From contig NC_030389.2 in NCBI RefSeq assembly GCF_001625215.2, positions 43,699,454 to 43,763,453 on the forward strand: 64,000 nt of DNA, given 5' to 3'. Source of the DNA: Daucus carota subsp. sativus (taxonomy: Eukaryota; Streptophyta; Magnoliopsida; Apiales; Apiaceae). Positions 49,701 through 60,040 of this stretch are shown in pieces. How positions within the stretch are numbered: the first letter of the stretch is position 1; every line of letters starts with the position of its first letter. The notes below the pieces were generated by a model. It was not told the DNA's origin and ran no database searches. It was given only the letters and a program-made list of their open reading frames with translations. The translations under genes and the position numbers were made by a program.

Positions 49701-50898
49701 TGATAAAATTTAGGTTGCATTTGGTAACGTGTACTCCATTTCAAATTTTGGATTTCAAATGACATGATTTGAGTTGTCATTTCAAATCCTCAGCTTTATG
49801 CTAGGATCTTAGTGTTTTGGATTTCAAATCACATCCAAATCCAACTATCTTTTGTGTATCCAAAAATGTCATTTGATCAAATCTAGAATTTCAAATGAAA
49901 TTCAAGTTCTGAAATCGGCCATTAGGGGTAATGTTCAACACCAAAGGTTGTACATGTCTGCCAATAGATTCACAGATATATTTATTAATTCTGTTGTTCA
50001 AGCCTGTTTACATATACACGGATTGCAGTTTCGATGAACATTGACATGTAATGCATTATTAATTATGCATGGGGTATGATTTGTTTGCATGCATTTTTTC
50101 ACTTCTTACACTGGCTTCAGAGTTCTGGAGATTTTAACAGCTCATCAATAGCTTCTTATGATGTAGTATTGCTTTTATCTGAGGTTACTGTCACTTGATC
50201 TTTTTACACAGGTCATCATAAACTCTGAAGTTTGGGATCTTCGGAAATTCAGGCTTCTTCGCAGTGTACCGTCCCTGGACCAAACAGTACTTTCTTTTAA
50301 TGGCAGTGGAGATGTAATATATGCAACCTTGAGAAGAAATCTTGATGACCTTACGGCTGCCCTACAACCTCGACGAGTTAAACATCCACTATATTCAGCC
50401 TTCCGTACTGTGGACGCTGTCAACTACTCTGATATTGCCACTATACCTGTGGATCGTTGTGTAATTGACTTTGCAACTGAGCCCACTGATTCTATTGTTG
50501 GGTTGGTCACGATGGATGACCCTGCAGAAATGTATTCTTCAGCCAGGGTGTTTGAGATAGGTCGCAGGAGGCCAACTGACGATGACTCGGATCCTGATGA
50601 TGCCGAGACTGATGAAGAAGACGAAGACGATGATGAAGACCTAGACGTGAATCAATTGCTGGAAATTGTTGGAAATGGTGGAAGTGATATGGATGATATG
50701 AGTGATGATGATGATGCTCCAAGCGAGCTTGAGGACGATGAAGATGAGGATCAAGATGAAGATGATGGGGTATTCATGATTGATGACCAAGACGAAGACG
50801 GTGGAATGCTGGAATTTGTGATGGAGGGTGATGATAGTCAGGTTGATGAATCATCTAGCAGCGACACAGACGATGACGACTCTGAAGGTTCCTTCTAG
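39666..50898 (+). CDS. DCAF1: DCAF1, substrate receptor of the CUL4-DDB1 ubiquitin ligase
   Basis: DCAF1 (VprBP homologue) recruits targets to nuclear CUL4-DDB1 E3 ligases. It is essential for plant embryo development. Fourteen exons: 39666-39880, 41364-41445, 41646-41762, 41857-42035, 42110-42965, 44127-44224, 44323-44740, 44868-45464, 45549-45728, 45888-46442, 46645-46755, 47839-47957, 48062-49655 and 50212-50898, for 1935 residues. The N-terminus is Ala-rich, then AQRLMDKITSSPNNPSPSVLHALASIL-type sequence. Helical-repeat regions follow, with an acidic/Arg-rich insert in exon 5. The LisH motif (about 1176-1202, RELLSLIHEHLQASGL) and a WD40 part follow, with two DDB1-binding WDxR motifs: VLWDLR (W1679) and EVWDLR (W1715). 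The tail (about 1830-1935) is largely Asp/Glu. All phases fit, and the family's usual architecture is intact. Confidence 0.96.
40907..41073. mobile_element. Small Tourist-like MITE in DCAF1 intron 1
   Basis: The left end GGCCCTGTTTGG and the complement of the right end GCTTCTGTTTGG agree at 9 of 12 positions. TTA flanks both sides (40904-40906 and 41074-41076), a PIF/Harbinger-type duplication. 167 bp, with a run of AACAG/CTGTT words inside. Confidence 0.6.
43738..43768. repeat. 31-base poly(C) run in DCAF1 intron 5
   Basis: An uninterrupted run of 31 C, very unusual for an AT-rich plant intron. It could be a real homopolymer or a sequencing/assembly artefact. Confidence 0.9.
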
Positions 50899-51178
50899 AG
50901 TCTTGCCACAATTACAACCTGAATAGCTGAGATTATATCAGAGATAGTCCAAGTTTCAGTTCTGCCTTATACTTTCATCGCGTATACTTCCAACAGAATT
51001 TTGTGTTATCTGGAGGACCAGAGCCTAGTTTAGTGATTTTTGATTTCATTCAATTCTTTACGGGCATTGTTGCGACGGTACTTTCTTGCCTGAATAGACT
51101 TCTGAGCTCAGCTTAGTTGTCGACAAATTTTGGATACAAGTATAATGGTTTTTTTTTCTTTTTAATACATGTAATGTT

Positions 51179-51246
51179 GACAGGAAGCCCAGTTTTGTAA
51201 ACAGGGATCTCTGACAGGAAGCCCAGTTTTGTAAACAGGGATCTCT
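51179..51246. repeat. Perfect 34-bp tandem duplication
   Basis: Two identical copies (51179-51212 and 51213-51246) begin GACAGGAAGCCCAG. No differences, so the event is recent. It lies in the probable DCAF1 3' UTR. Confidence 0.9.
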
Positions 51247-51323
51247 GACATGATTTATTAAATTTTAAATCATGTTATATGGACACCTTTGGTTATACAT
51301 GTAGTTTGAAATATACTTCTATT

Positions 51324-51555
51324 CTTCCGCTCTTTTTCGTTCGATTAGATTGTTTACGTTCGATATTTGCACGTGTTTTGAGGTTTGTATGAAGTATAGT
51401 TTTATAATGTTTTTTTAATAAAAATTTAAACGTTAAATTTTTAATCAGAAAAAAATTAAAAAAATATTGTGAAACTAGATTTTATAGAATAATAATCTCA
51501 AAATACGTGTTAAAAATAACAAATAACGTAAAGAATTTGCTGAGACAAAGGGTGT
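51324..51555. mobile_element. Degraded Stowaway-like MITE
   Basis: The left part CTTCCGCTCTTTTTCGTTCG and the right part GAGACAAAGGGTGTATAT retain only a loose inverted relation. The inner AT-rich arms (GTTTTATAATGTTTTTTTAA and a complement after 51440) match the family. Confidence 0.5.
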
Positions 51556-51810
51556 ATATAGAAACCACGCGTAAATAGCGTAATGATGTTTATTACATCA
51601 TTTGCGAAAAGAAACCGAATAATTTTTGGCTTACTGAACTGTAAATATTTTTTGGACTCGTTTACTTACCGGCAGTAGATAATTGAATGTCGAAACGTAG
51701 ATCTTCCTTAGAAATTAAAAGAAAAAAGAAAAAGATTCTCCCTCTTTTCTCTTCGTTTTCTTCTATATTATGAAGCTCTAGTGTGAAGTTAAAAATCCAA
51801 GAACTACACG

Positions 51811-54190
51811 ATGGTATGTTTCTATCGCTTCCAATTGTACATTTTGTGCATCAAAATTTGATCTTGTTGAGCATATTATGATTGATTAATTTGATGGGTT
51901 TGTAAATTTATGTGATTGCAGTCTGCACTATTTAATTTTCACTCGTTTCTGACGGTGGTGTTGTTGATGATCTGCACCTGTACTTTCTTGAAGATTCAGT
52001 TTCCTACTTTGCTTCAAAAGAAAACTGGGTATGCTTCAATACCCATCTTGCAGAATCTTGTTATGTTGGACTTGTATGAATCTTTGTGTTTTCATCAGTT
52101 TCTATCAAGTTTGGCTGTTTTTGGGGTGTTTGATTGTGGTGATTTATCGGGGTAGTTGACAATTTTCGATGTGTTAGATTATGAGTATAGGGGCAGGGGA
52201 AGATCGATTTTTGAATATGTAGTGGCGATAAGAGCGCCTTGGTCGGTGCTTGGAAATTGAGTTATAATTGCTGTTGTTAATATAGGAGGTTGTGTATAGT
52301 ACTAGTTTTGGGGGAGTTGGTAATGAGATGCAGTGTCAAGGTCGGGGTTAGGAGAGGTTTCAGAGTCCGAACTATCCTGCCTCTGATATTCTCAAATTGT
52401 AGACCTTTTTGTGAAGGTTATGTTGTGGATTGTACCCCTTAGTTGGACCGTCAAGGTGGTCTTTTGTGCGTCAAATTCTGACCATTGGTTGGATGTTATG
52501 ATGGTTTATTCATGTCTGAGACTTCATGATCTTATTTGGATTGCTAAAAGTTCAACATCAGTTTAAAAGTCTTCTACTGATACCTAAAGTTTAGTAATCT
52601 AATAGGTTCATCGGTTCTAAAGATTATATATATTGTCATCTTTAGAAGTTTTGGAAAACATTTAGCAAGAAGAAAAAAAAAGTTTTATAAAACTGAAACT
52701 ATAATGAAATTTGGGAGATCTTTTATTAGCTTCACAAGTACTGGTCATTGATTTAGGCATTAAGGTTATATAATAGTGAGTATATCAGAAGTGAGCTGCA
52801 AGTAATGCTTGATGAATAAATGGTGTGATTCAGTGATGGAGATGAGTATGTATAAAATGGGGTAGTACTGAAAATATCCCACACAACACACTCTTTTCTG
52901 AAATTTAGAATTTTGATATCAGACGTACAATTGGGTTTGGAACTGTAGTTAGCATGACCATGTATACTTATGTATATTCTTTCATTAGTCGGATACTCGG
53001 ATGGCATGATTCTAGGCCAGGCAACACATGAAGACCGTTTCTAATATGACACGCCTTATTTGAAAAGATTAATAAATATTTACATAATTAGGATTTCAGG
53101 TAAAGACTGTGGACTGTGGTTATCATATCTTGTTTCTGAATAGCCTTCAAAGGCCATCAATCAATTTTTTAGGTTGTTTTAACTTTTTTATCCTCTTTTC
53201 TTTTCATGTTAGATCATTTTTCACAGATTAATGATTTTCTCTTTTTCTCTTTTTTTTTTTTTTGGGGGGGGGGGGGGGGGGGACTGCAATAGGATCTTCA
53301 TGTAGAGTTGTGATTTTTAATGGATGCTATAGAACTAGCAAGCTTAAGAATCGTCTTGTATTTTCTTCGTATTATAGTTTTTACCCTTGACAGATACTGC
53401 GGGACAAAAATTATTGTAGTGTCCTCTTGTAAACCAGATGAATGACCTTAGCCCCAGAAGCTGGTCTACTGTAGACATGAAACAAGCAACTGGTCTGATA
53501 TAAGTCACTTGTACTTTGTATAGTATGTTTGTAACCTGTTTGTTCCGTTTACATCCAAACTATGCCTATTTATCAGTCCCTTGTAAAAGTTTGGCTGTTG
53601 GACTATATGTGTCAAGGCTCAACTGACACAGTATTAGGCCATACTTTTTATTTTTTCATATACTTTTATTTGAAACTGCTTAAATTCACGTTTTGTTGAA
53701 AGAACATATGACATATTATGCATATCAGTGTATCAAATCTTTTCTTGGTTCGGCAAATTATATTTTGGCTTTAGTTTCTATTGTTATTCGACAAAGCTTT
53801 TGCCTGTCATCACTTATCAGTCATCAAGTTAACTTTAGAAAATTTGGTGAGCATGACAATCTGATTGCTCTTTTGGCAGGTTTCGTGGTTTCTTCTGGAA
53901 GGCCGCCAGAATAGGTACTCTCATAGTCATAACTCTTTTTGCAAGTTGTACCAGAATCTTAATGATTGTACAGAAATGTGTGGATATAGTACTATATACG
54001 AATGTTTTGTGGTAAACTACCAGATGTCATCCTTGAGCTCATAGTGCCAAACATACACTGTATATACAATATTCCGATTATTGCACAATCACACTGATAA
54101 ACATACTTCATTCTTGAAACAGGAGAGCGACTGAGCCCTTGGGTAGCAGTTGGATGCTTTACAATGGGTGTATCAATTATATTCTTCTGA
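51811..54190 (+). CDS. Protein KISH (TMEM167 family)
   Basis: Small membrane protein of the early secretory pathway, with animal homologues at the Golgi. Exons are 51811-51813, 51922-52028, 53880-53914 and 54123-54190, for 70 residues. The first exon contributes only the ATG. The protein reads [20 protein letters not shown], then [20 protein letters not shown] and ends [15 protein letters not shown]. It matches plant KISH nearly residue for residue as I remember it. Two membrane segments (about 8-27 and 52-68) flank a conserved basic loop containing [10 protein letters not shown]. Intron 2 is 1.85 kb and contains a T13/G19 homopolymer junction. Introns are GT-AG and all phases fit. Confidence 0.93.
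53251..53282. repeat. T13-G19 homopolymer junction
   Basis: Thirteen T directly followed by nineteen G in KISH intron 2. A poly(G) run of this length is rare in AT-rich plant DNA. Confidence 0.9.
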
Positions 54191-55021
54191 TGAAATCCGT
54201 CGTTCTTGATCTTGGTTACAGTTATACGTAGCTTTTCAAATCATATTGTAACTGTTTCCGTAAACTGTTCTTAATAGTAGTTGCTTTGTTTGAGAAGTGT
54301 AAGGCAGACCTATTACATATGCTTTAGGTATGTAGAGAATTTTCTCATCTCTGTTGTATGTTTTCCAGACTTGTGTAATATTTTGGTAATGGTGGATTTA
54401 GATTAAAGTTGAGATCATCCCTATGTGCATTTGGTTACTCTGTTAAAAACGAAAGTTAGTTTAATTTTTTTTATTTTGATCATTTAAAGCCCACATGATT
54501 ACTTGTTTTCTGATAAGAAAAATAATAATGCTTTAGGTATTTAATCTGATCCAGAAAATATAAAACATGAAAATATTACAATAGCATTCAAGTCACATAT
54601 TTTGTTTTTCAAAGTTGATTAACCAGAGAGAATGACTGGATAGCTGATAGCTTAATGGTAATGATTTATCCGTGAATTCATATTACTTCAGTTCTTGTTC
54701 ACAATTTTCATGAATCACATATCTTGTTCAGTTTATATTTCGATTTGACTAAATTCTTGATTGTAGCAAAAAATCTCCGAAAAAATTAATTTGACTAAAA
54801 ATTCTTGATTATAGCAAAAAATCTTGATAAATCTTCTGGATCAGTCGATTAATTCTGATTCTCAACTTACTTTTATCACCGATTAAGGCCGATTTACGAC
54901 TTCTGTCACTGATTAATTTCGATTCCCGACTTCCGCACAGTATATTCTTCTTGTTGATGAGATAAGGCTTCACTCTGCATCTCCCTTCCATTACAGCACC
55001 AAGCCACCAACAACACTAGAA
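54191..55021. other. KISH 3' UTR and RAF1 upstream region
   Basis: T-rich 3' UTR for about 250 bases, then AT-rich DNA. A short repeated segment with TGATTNTAGCAAAAAATCT occurs at about 54760 and 54805. No further gene. Confidence 0.45.
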
Positions 55022-56317
55022 ATGCAATCTCCATCTCTAAACACCCTGAAATTCTCCACCCCATTTCTCCCCCCACCACCCCCTCTCACCCCTCTCCACC
55101 CCCTTCACAAATCCCAATGCAAATCCACCCCCATCCTCTCCACTTTCACCCCCAACCCCCCACCTCAAAAACAAGTCTACCAGCCTTTTAGGCCACCCCC
55201 TGCTCCCATCCCACCCCAATTCCGCTCCCTCGACGCCCCTGCTCGCCTCGACATCCTCTCCAATCGCCTCGGCCTCTGGTTCGATTACGCCCCTTTGATC
55301 CCCTCACTGACCCAAGAAGGCTTTTCTGCTCCCACCATAGAGGAGATCACTGGGCTTACTGGGGTGGAGCAGAATCAGCTGATTGTGGGGGCTCAGGTGA
55401 GGGACTCTCTGGTTCAGGCTGAGGTTGAGGATGAGGTCTTGAGGTTTTATGATCTGGGTGGGGCCCAGTTGTTGTATGAGATTAGGCTGTTGAGTGTGGA
55501 GCAGAGGGCGGCGGCGGCGAGGCTGATTGCGAGGGAGAATTTTGATGTGAAGGGTGCGCAGGAGGTGGCGAGGGCGATTAAGGATTTTCCGAGGAGGAAG
55601 AGGGAGAAGGGGTGGGAGTGTTTTGAGTATAGGAGTCCTAGGGATTGTCTAGCGTTTTTGTATTATAGGCTTGCGTTGGAGCATGAGAGTTTCGAGGTGA
55701 GGAAGGGGGGGTTGGTTAAGGCGTTGGAGATGGCGGAGAGTGAGAGGGCGAAGAAGAGGATTTTGGAGGATTTGGAGAGGAAGGGAGGGGGGGAGAAGGG
55801 TGAGGATGTGGTTGTGGCGGTGAAAGTGCCGGTTGTGAGGATGAAGGTGGGGGAGGTCTCGGAGGCTACTTCTGTGGCGGTTTTGCCTGTTTGTAGGTCG
55901 GAGATGAGGGAGGAGGAGGTGGTGGATGCGCCTTGGGAATGTGGGACTGGGGGGGAGTTTGGAGTGGTGGTGGCAGAGAAGCCGTGGAGTAGGTGGGTGG
56001 TTTTGCCCGGGTGGGAGCCTGTCGTGGGACTTAAGAAAGGGGGAGTTGTGGTTGGATTCCCGGATGCTAGGGCATTGCCTTGGAAGGTGAATAAGTGGTA
56101 TAAGGAGGAGTCGATTCTTGTTGTTGCTGATAGAAAGGCAAAGGAAGTGGTGACTGATGACGCGTTTTATTTAGTTTGCAAAGAGAACGGATTGAAGGTC
56201 GAGAGAGGGTCTGCGTTAAAGGGATCAGGGATAGAGGAGAGTTTAGGAACCGTTGTTTTGGTTGTTAGGCCACCAAAAGAAGATACAGAAAATCAGTTGG
56301 AAGAAGATTGGGAATGA
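55022..56317 (+). CDS. RAF1: RuBisCO accumulation factor 1, chloroplastic
   Basis: Chloroplast chaperone that stabilises RbcL dimers during Rubisco assembly. Intronless, 431 residues, close to the usual length. Residues 1-50 are Ser/Thr/Pro-rich without acids, a transit peptide. The conserved start of the mature part is VYQPFRPPPAPIPPQFRSLD. The N-terminal helical domain (about 70-260) has LGLWFDYAPLIPSL, VEQNQLIVGAQVRDSL, GGAQLLYEIRLLS and DCLAFLYYRLA. The C-terminal beta domain (about 270-420) has PVVRMKVGEVSEATSVAVLP, RWVVLPGWEPV and ESLGTVVLVVRPPKED. An Asp/Glu-rich end closes it. Codons are unusually GC-rich compared with neighbours, C-rich in the transit peptide and G-rich after it. The first ATG is used. 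Confidence 0.95.
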   Translation: MQSPSLNTLKFSTPFLPPPPPLTPLHPLHKSQCKSTPILSTFTPNPPPQKQVYQPFRPPPAPIPPQFRSLDAPARLDILSNRLGLWFDYAPLIPSLTQEGFSAPTIEEITGLTGVEQNQLIVGAQVRDSLVQAEVEDEVLRFYDLGGAQLLYEIRLLSVEQRAAAARLIARENFDVKGAQEVARAIKDFPRRKREKGWECFEYRSPRDCLAFLYYRLALEHESFEVRKGGLVKALEMAESERAKKRILEDLERKGGGEKGEDVVVAVKVPVVRMKVGEVSEATSVAVLPVCRSEMREEEVVDAPWECGTGGEFGVVVAEKPWSRWVVLPGWEPVVGLKKGGVVVGFPDARALPWKVNKWYKEESILVVADRKAKEVVTDDAFYLVCKENGLKVERGSALKGSGIEESLGTVVLVVRPPKEDTENQLEEDWE

Positions 56318-58156
56318 CGAATGAAAGGATGTTAAAAACTCAAACTTTGATCAACACATAGAAGTTAAAACGAGGAAGGCGGAATCAAAATCTTACAGTT
56401 CAAAGATGCACAGATATGTTTTTATTGTTAAAATCAGCAGAACTATTTGGTCTTGTGAATATAAGATGTTTAGATTGAATCAACCAGGTGTAGACTTTAG
56501 GTATATTTGTGCTTCTGTTTTGTTAGTTGGTACCTAGAAACTAATACACTGAAACTGTGAAAGAATATAGATCCTTTTATTATTTGTGACCTATTTATTC
56601 AAATGATACTTGAACTAGCTGTAACCCTTTTTTCTGTGTGTGTTTATAATCACAGAGATTGAATCATCATCTTTCCCATCAACGCATTGTTGGTTCAGTT
56701 TGTCGGCCTACTGCAGTTCAGACCTTTATTTTTGATTGAATGTTAATTACAATGTTATCTTCTCGCGGAGTTGTGATTATCAAGCTTAAGAAGCAGCCTG
56801 CATTTTTTGCAAGGTCCGTCTCCTTGATCATAATTTCTTTCGTCTACATCCAAAACTATTCCCACTTATCAGTCCCTGGTAAAATTGAAATCCTGATTCC
56901 TGGTTGAGCCATCAAGTCTGATTACTGATGCAATTTTGGTTTTGAAATAATTGTATTAGAATCTCATATTGCCTCTGCTGTTTATTCCCGGATGACATTA
57001 CACAACAGTCTATCTGAGGAGTTACACAAGCACAAGGACAGGGTTGTTTGAAATGCTTGAATGCTCATATAAGAATGAGCAGAACAAGATTCATATTTAC
57101 ACAAATCATGTCTTTCGATTATCATACACCATCGTTTTTCATATGATTTTAGATACTCGGAATTGCACAACTGTGCAACACTTGTCATTTCCATATACGC
57201 AATTGTGGAAGAGCGTCAACCTCGAGTTTGATTTTTGACCCAATTAGTTAGCTCGCATCAACCTCGAGTTTATCATTTCCATATATGTAATTGTGGAACA
57301 ACGTCAACCTCGAGTTTATCATTTCCATATACGCAATTGTGGAACAACGTCAACCTCGAGTTCGATTTTTGACCTGATTAATTAACTCACGTCAACCTTG
57401 AGTTCGACTTTTGACCTGACTAATTAGCTCGGTTTAATTCCGCCAGATATGACAAACCAAATATACTAAATGGACTCGATTTCATATGCAAAATTTGTTT
57501 AGACAGGCGAAAGACTCAAATATTATAAATTTGCTTTAATTTTATATAACAAATTTGTTTAAATATTATATTTATAAAATAGTATATTTATGACATATAA
57601 ATTATAAAAATAGATAAATGTTCCTTAAGCTCGCACTTATTAATTTGAAATTTGAGCTCGACTTGATAAAGTATTTGAGTTGCTCGAGTTCGATCCTACG
57701 ATAATTATTGTTAAGACGAATTCGAATAATTATTGTTAAGACGAATTCGAATATTTAGCAAGCCAAGCTCAAGTGACTCCTAAAACACTGGACTCTTTTA
57801 CACTTTTAGCACTTACGATAAATCTATAAACTATTAACAGATCAACAAGCCTCTCTTGATTAGATGCTGCTTAAAATCAAGTATATTCCCTGCTTAATTG
57901 CAAATAAGCGAATGTAAAAGCTAAACTTAAAATAAACAAGATGAAATGGCAACATAGATATAAACAAAAAGAAAACTGAGGATAAAGCCAATTATTTGCA
58001 GTTCACATTAACTATTTGTTTATAAAGATCTTGACATAGACTAAACTCATGCGATAATCTTGAGCTACAAAGCTCGATACCATGGTAGCAAATATAAACT
58101 TTCAAATACCGATTCATGTAACATAAAAGCTAGTCTGTAGCTAGACACCTCAGTAG
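56318..58156. other. Convergent spacer between RAF1 and the cyclophilin
   Basis: RAF1 3' UTR (to about 56600), unremarkable AT-rich DNA, then a CTCGAG-rich block (about 57190-57780), then the cyclophilin 3' UTR. No gene recognised. Confidence 0.5.
57184..57430. repeat. Local repeat array with GTCAACCTCGAGTT units
   Basis: The word TCATTTCCATATA recurs at 57184, 57272 and 57320, and (G)TCAACCTCGAGTT five times including near-matches, giving irregular head-to-tail units of 48 and 88 bp. It belongs to the same CTCGA-rich family seen near 17940 and 34680. Confidence 0.7.
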
Positions 58157-58687
58157 TTAATTCTCTGTTATCTGACCACAATCTTCAATTACAACGGGTG
58201 ATGAAGTTTGACCATTATTCGATCCGACTCCTTCCATATCCTTGACCACACTTAAACCTTCTACAACTTGCCCAAAAACAACATGCTTACCATCTAGCCA
58301 TGGCGTCTCCTCTGTGCAGATGAAGAACTGTGACCCATTGGTATTGGGTCCTGCATTGGCCATTGAAAGAATACCAGGTCCAGTATGCTTCAGCTTAAAG
58401 TTCTCATCTGCAAACGTTCTTCCATAAATAGATTCACCGCCTGTCCCATTACCCTTTGTAAAATCTCCACCCTGACACATGAACTTGGGGATGATTCGGT
58501 GAAAGCTTGATCCTTTGTAGTGCAAGTATTTCCCAGCAGTGCCCATACCTTTCTCCCCAGTGCAGAGTGCACGAAAATTTTCAGCAGTTTTGGGGGTCAC
58601 ATCGGCAAAGAGTTCCATCACAACTCGTCTAGCTTTCGACTTTCCGATCAATATGTCAAAGAAAACCTTTGGGTTGGCTTTGGCCAT
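58157..58687 (-). CDS. Cytosolic cyclophilin (peptidyl-prolyl cis-trans isomerase)
   Basis: Single-domain cyclophilin A type enzyme that catalyses Xaa-Pro isomerisation. The coding region is one exon, 176 residues. Active-site residues are present: R64 (FHRIIP), F69-M70, Q72 (FMCQGGDF), A110-N111 ([15 protein letters not shown]), W130 and H135. The plant-type divergent loop is present at about 47-57 ([11 protein letters not shown]) with the family's usual extra residues compared with human cyclophilin A. There is no signal or transit peptide, so cytosol and nucleus are expected. The C-terminus [15 protein letters not shown] is slightly longer than usual. A leader intron lies 7 bases upstream of the ATG, and a MITE lies within it. 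Confidence 0.95.
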   Translation of the reverse strand: MAKANPKVFFDILIGKSKARRVVMELFADVTPKTAENFRALCTGEKGMGTAGKYLHYKGSSFHRIIPKFMCQGGDFTKGNGTGGESIYGRTFADENFKLKHTGPGILSMANAGPNTNGSQFFICTEETPWLDGKHVVFGQVVEGLSVVKDMEGVGSNNGQTSSPVVIEDCGQITEN

Positions 58688-58694
58688 CTTTTAC

Positions 58695-59718
58695 CTGTTA
58701 ATATAACACCACCAGATCACTAATTGACATGTTTTACTACTTCGCACCGAGTCACTGAGAGGTTACCCAAAATAACTATAACTTCCATCAGAAATAAAAG
58801 CCAAATAAATGATAAATTCTGTAGAACTATGATCAGCAATATAATGTTTCACACCTTTTAAACCTCTTAATTGCCTGGCTCATGCTCAATGAATTAAAAC
58901 TATTAAGAAAGAATAACTTCCAATTTCCATAATAATTGTAAATTAAAAACAAAGATCCCGCATAATAAGTAGGACTAGGAAAAGTAAAACGTTAACCCTC
59001 CTGTACTGTCGTAAAGGCTTCTATCTACATTTAATTTAAACAACACGAAACTTTATACAAATTAGCAGCTCCAACTTGTTTCCGGCATTCTCAAATTGTA
59101 ATTATGTCCCTTCTAAGTCTTTTAGTTAAGAGTAATTAGTAAATTGTGTAATGCAACTCTGGTAATAAGAGTCTAAATAACATAAGTACTACTCCCTCCG
59201 TCCGTGATATTGTTACGAGTAACATTTTTGAGAGATGGTTCGACACGCATTTTAAGACTCCTATACAGCATAGTTTCATTAATTATTCTAATTTTTTTTC
59301 TTTTGAATAAAAGTTTAATGTTCAAACTTTTATTCAAAAAAAGAATTTTTCAAGAACTATATTTCATTTTTATGCACATCTGAAAATGCGTGTCGAACAC
59401 CTAAAAAAATGTTGATAATCCAAAGAGACGGAGGGAGTAATCTGTTGAACGATAAACACACAATTACACATGAATACCTCAACACAGACACAAAAGCATA
59501 ATACATGAATTTAAGAACAACCCAGAAAGCTAAACACCCTGAAATGAGTGAATTCAATTAAGACGATTCATTCATATAGCATAATTTTAAGTACTCGGAG
59601 CCTAAAGTATGCAGTCTCTGTGTGTAAATACACACATCTAGCGTGAGAAAAAGCTAGGACAAGTAGTAGATAATCAAGAAAATGAAGAATTAGTGGAAAA
59701 GGGTGTTCAGATTTGTAC
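58695..59718 (-). other. Leader intron of the cyclophilin gene
   Basis: Read on the minus strand, the donor ATAAG|GTACAAATC is at 59718 and the acceptor TTAACAG|GTAAAAG ends 7 bases before the ATG. The 1024-bp intron contains a Stowaway-like MITE at 59192-59437. The untranslated first exon would be about 59719-59800. Confidence 0.7.
59192..59437. mobile_element. Stowaway-like MITE in the cyclophilin leader intron
   Basis: Ends CTCCCTCCGTCCGTGATATT and the complement of the right end CTCCCTCCGTCTCTTTGGAT, with TA on both sides (59190-59191 and 59438-59439). 246 bp with well-kept first 11 bases. Confidence 0.9.
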
Positions 59719-59840
59719 CTTATGAAGCAAGTTCTGAGCTTTACAGTGATATGCTCGAGAAGTATGAGATTTAGGGGTTTAGCTGCAAGGATTGTGTGTT
59801 ATACAGAGGATAGAGATAGATATTGAGGGGTTAAGGCTCG

Positions 59841-59867
59841 TGGGCTGATTGGTTGGGTTAATGGGCC
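59841..59867 (-). promoter_or_regulatory. Site II-like and CCAAT motifs upstream of the cyclophilin
   Basis: TGGGCT (59841-59846) and TGGGCC (59862-59867) flank ATTGG (59848-59852, a CCAAT box on the minus strand). They lie just upstream of the predicted transcription start of the minus-strand gene. Confidence 0.45.
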
Positions 59868-59909
59868 TTATTGAAAACTTCTTTCCTTACCTTATGGTTT
59901 GGATTGGGC

Positions 59910-60040
59910 TTTTTTTTTTAACAATGCAGGCTTATATGCCTTACAACTTAGTATCTGTTCTAATAATTCTCGGGGTGAGCCAGAGTCGAACCCGGGTGTC
60001 CCGGGTCAACAGAGGATAAACCCACCACTGGGAATCGTTT
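59910..60040 (-). mobile_element. tRNA-derived SINE
   Basis: On the minus strand a B-box-like GGGTTCGACTCT (59982-59993) lies about 40 bases after an A-box-like CAGTGGTGGGTTT, the spacing of an RNA polymerase III promoter. The element ends in an A run (plus-strand T run 59910-59919). Length about 130 bp. No clear target duplication. Confidence 0.6.

Larger units (their letters stand above)
50899..51810. other. DCAF1 3' UTR and KISH upstream region
   Basis: About 350 bases of 3' UTR containing a perfect 34-bp tandem duplication (51179-51246) are followed by a degraded Stowaway-like element (about 51324-51555) and the short KISH leader, which is rich in CTCTTT. Confidence 0.5.

Noticed and set aside
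49715-49930. Possible MITE in DCAF1 intron 13 (TTGCATTTGGTAACGTG start)
   Set aside because: It has a repetitive internal look (GGATTTCAAAT words), but no convincing terminal inverted repeat or target duplication was found.
59960-60010. tRNA gene on the minus strand
   Set aside because: Only A- and B-box-like pieces are present. No cloverleaf with acceptor stem could be formed, so a SINE is the better reading.
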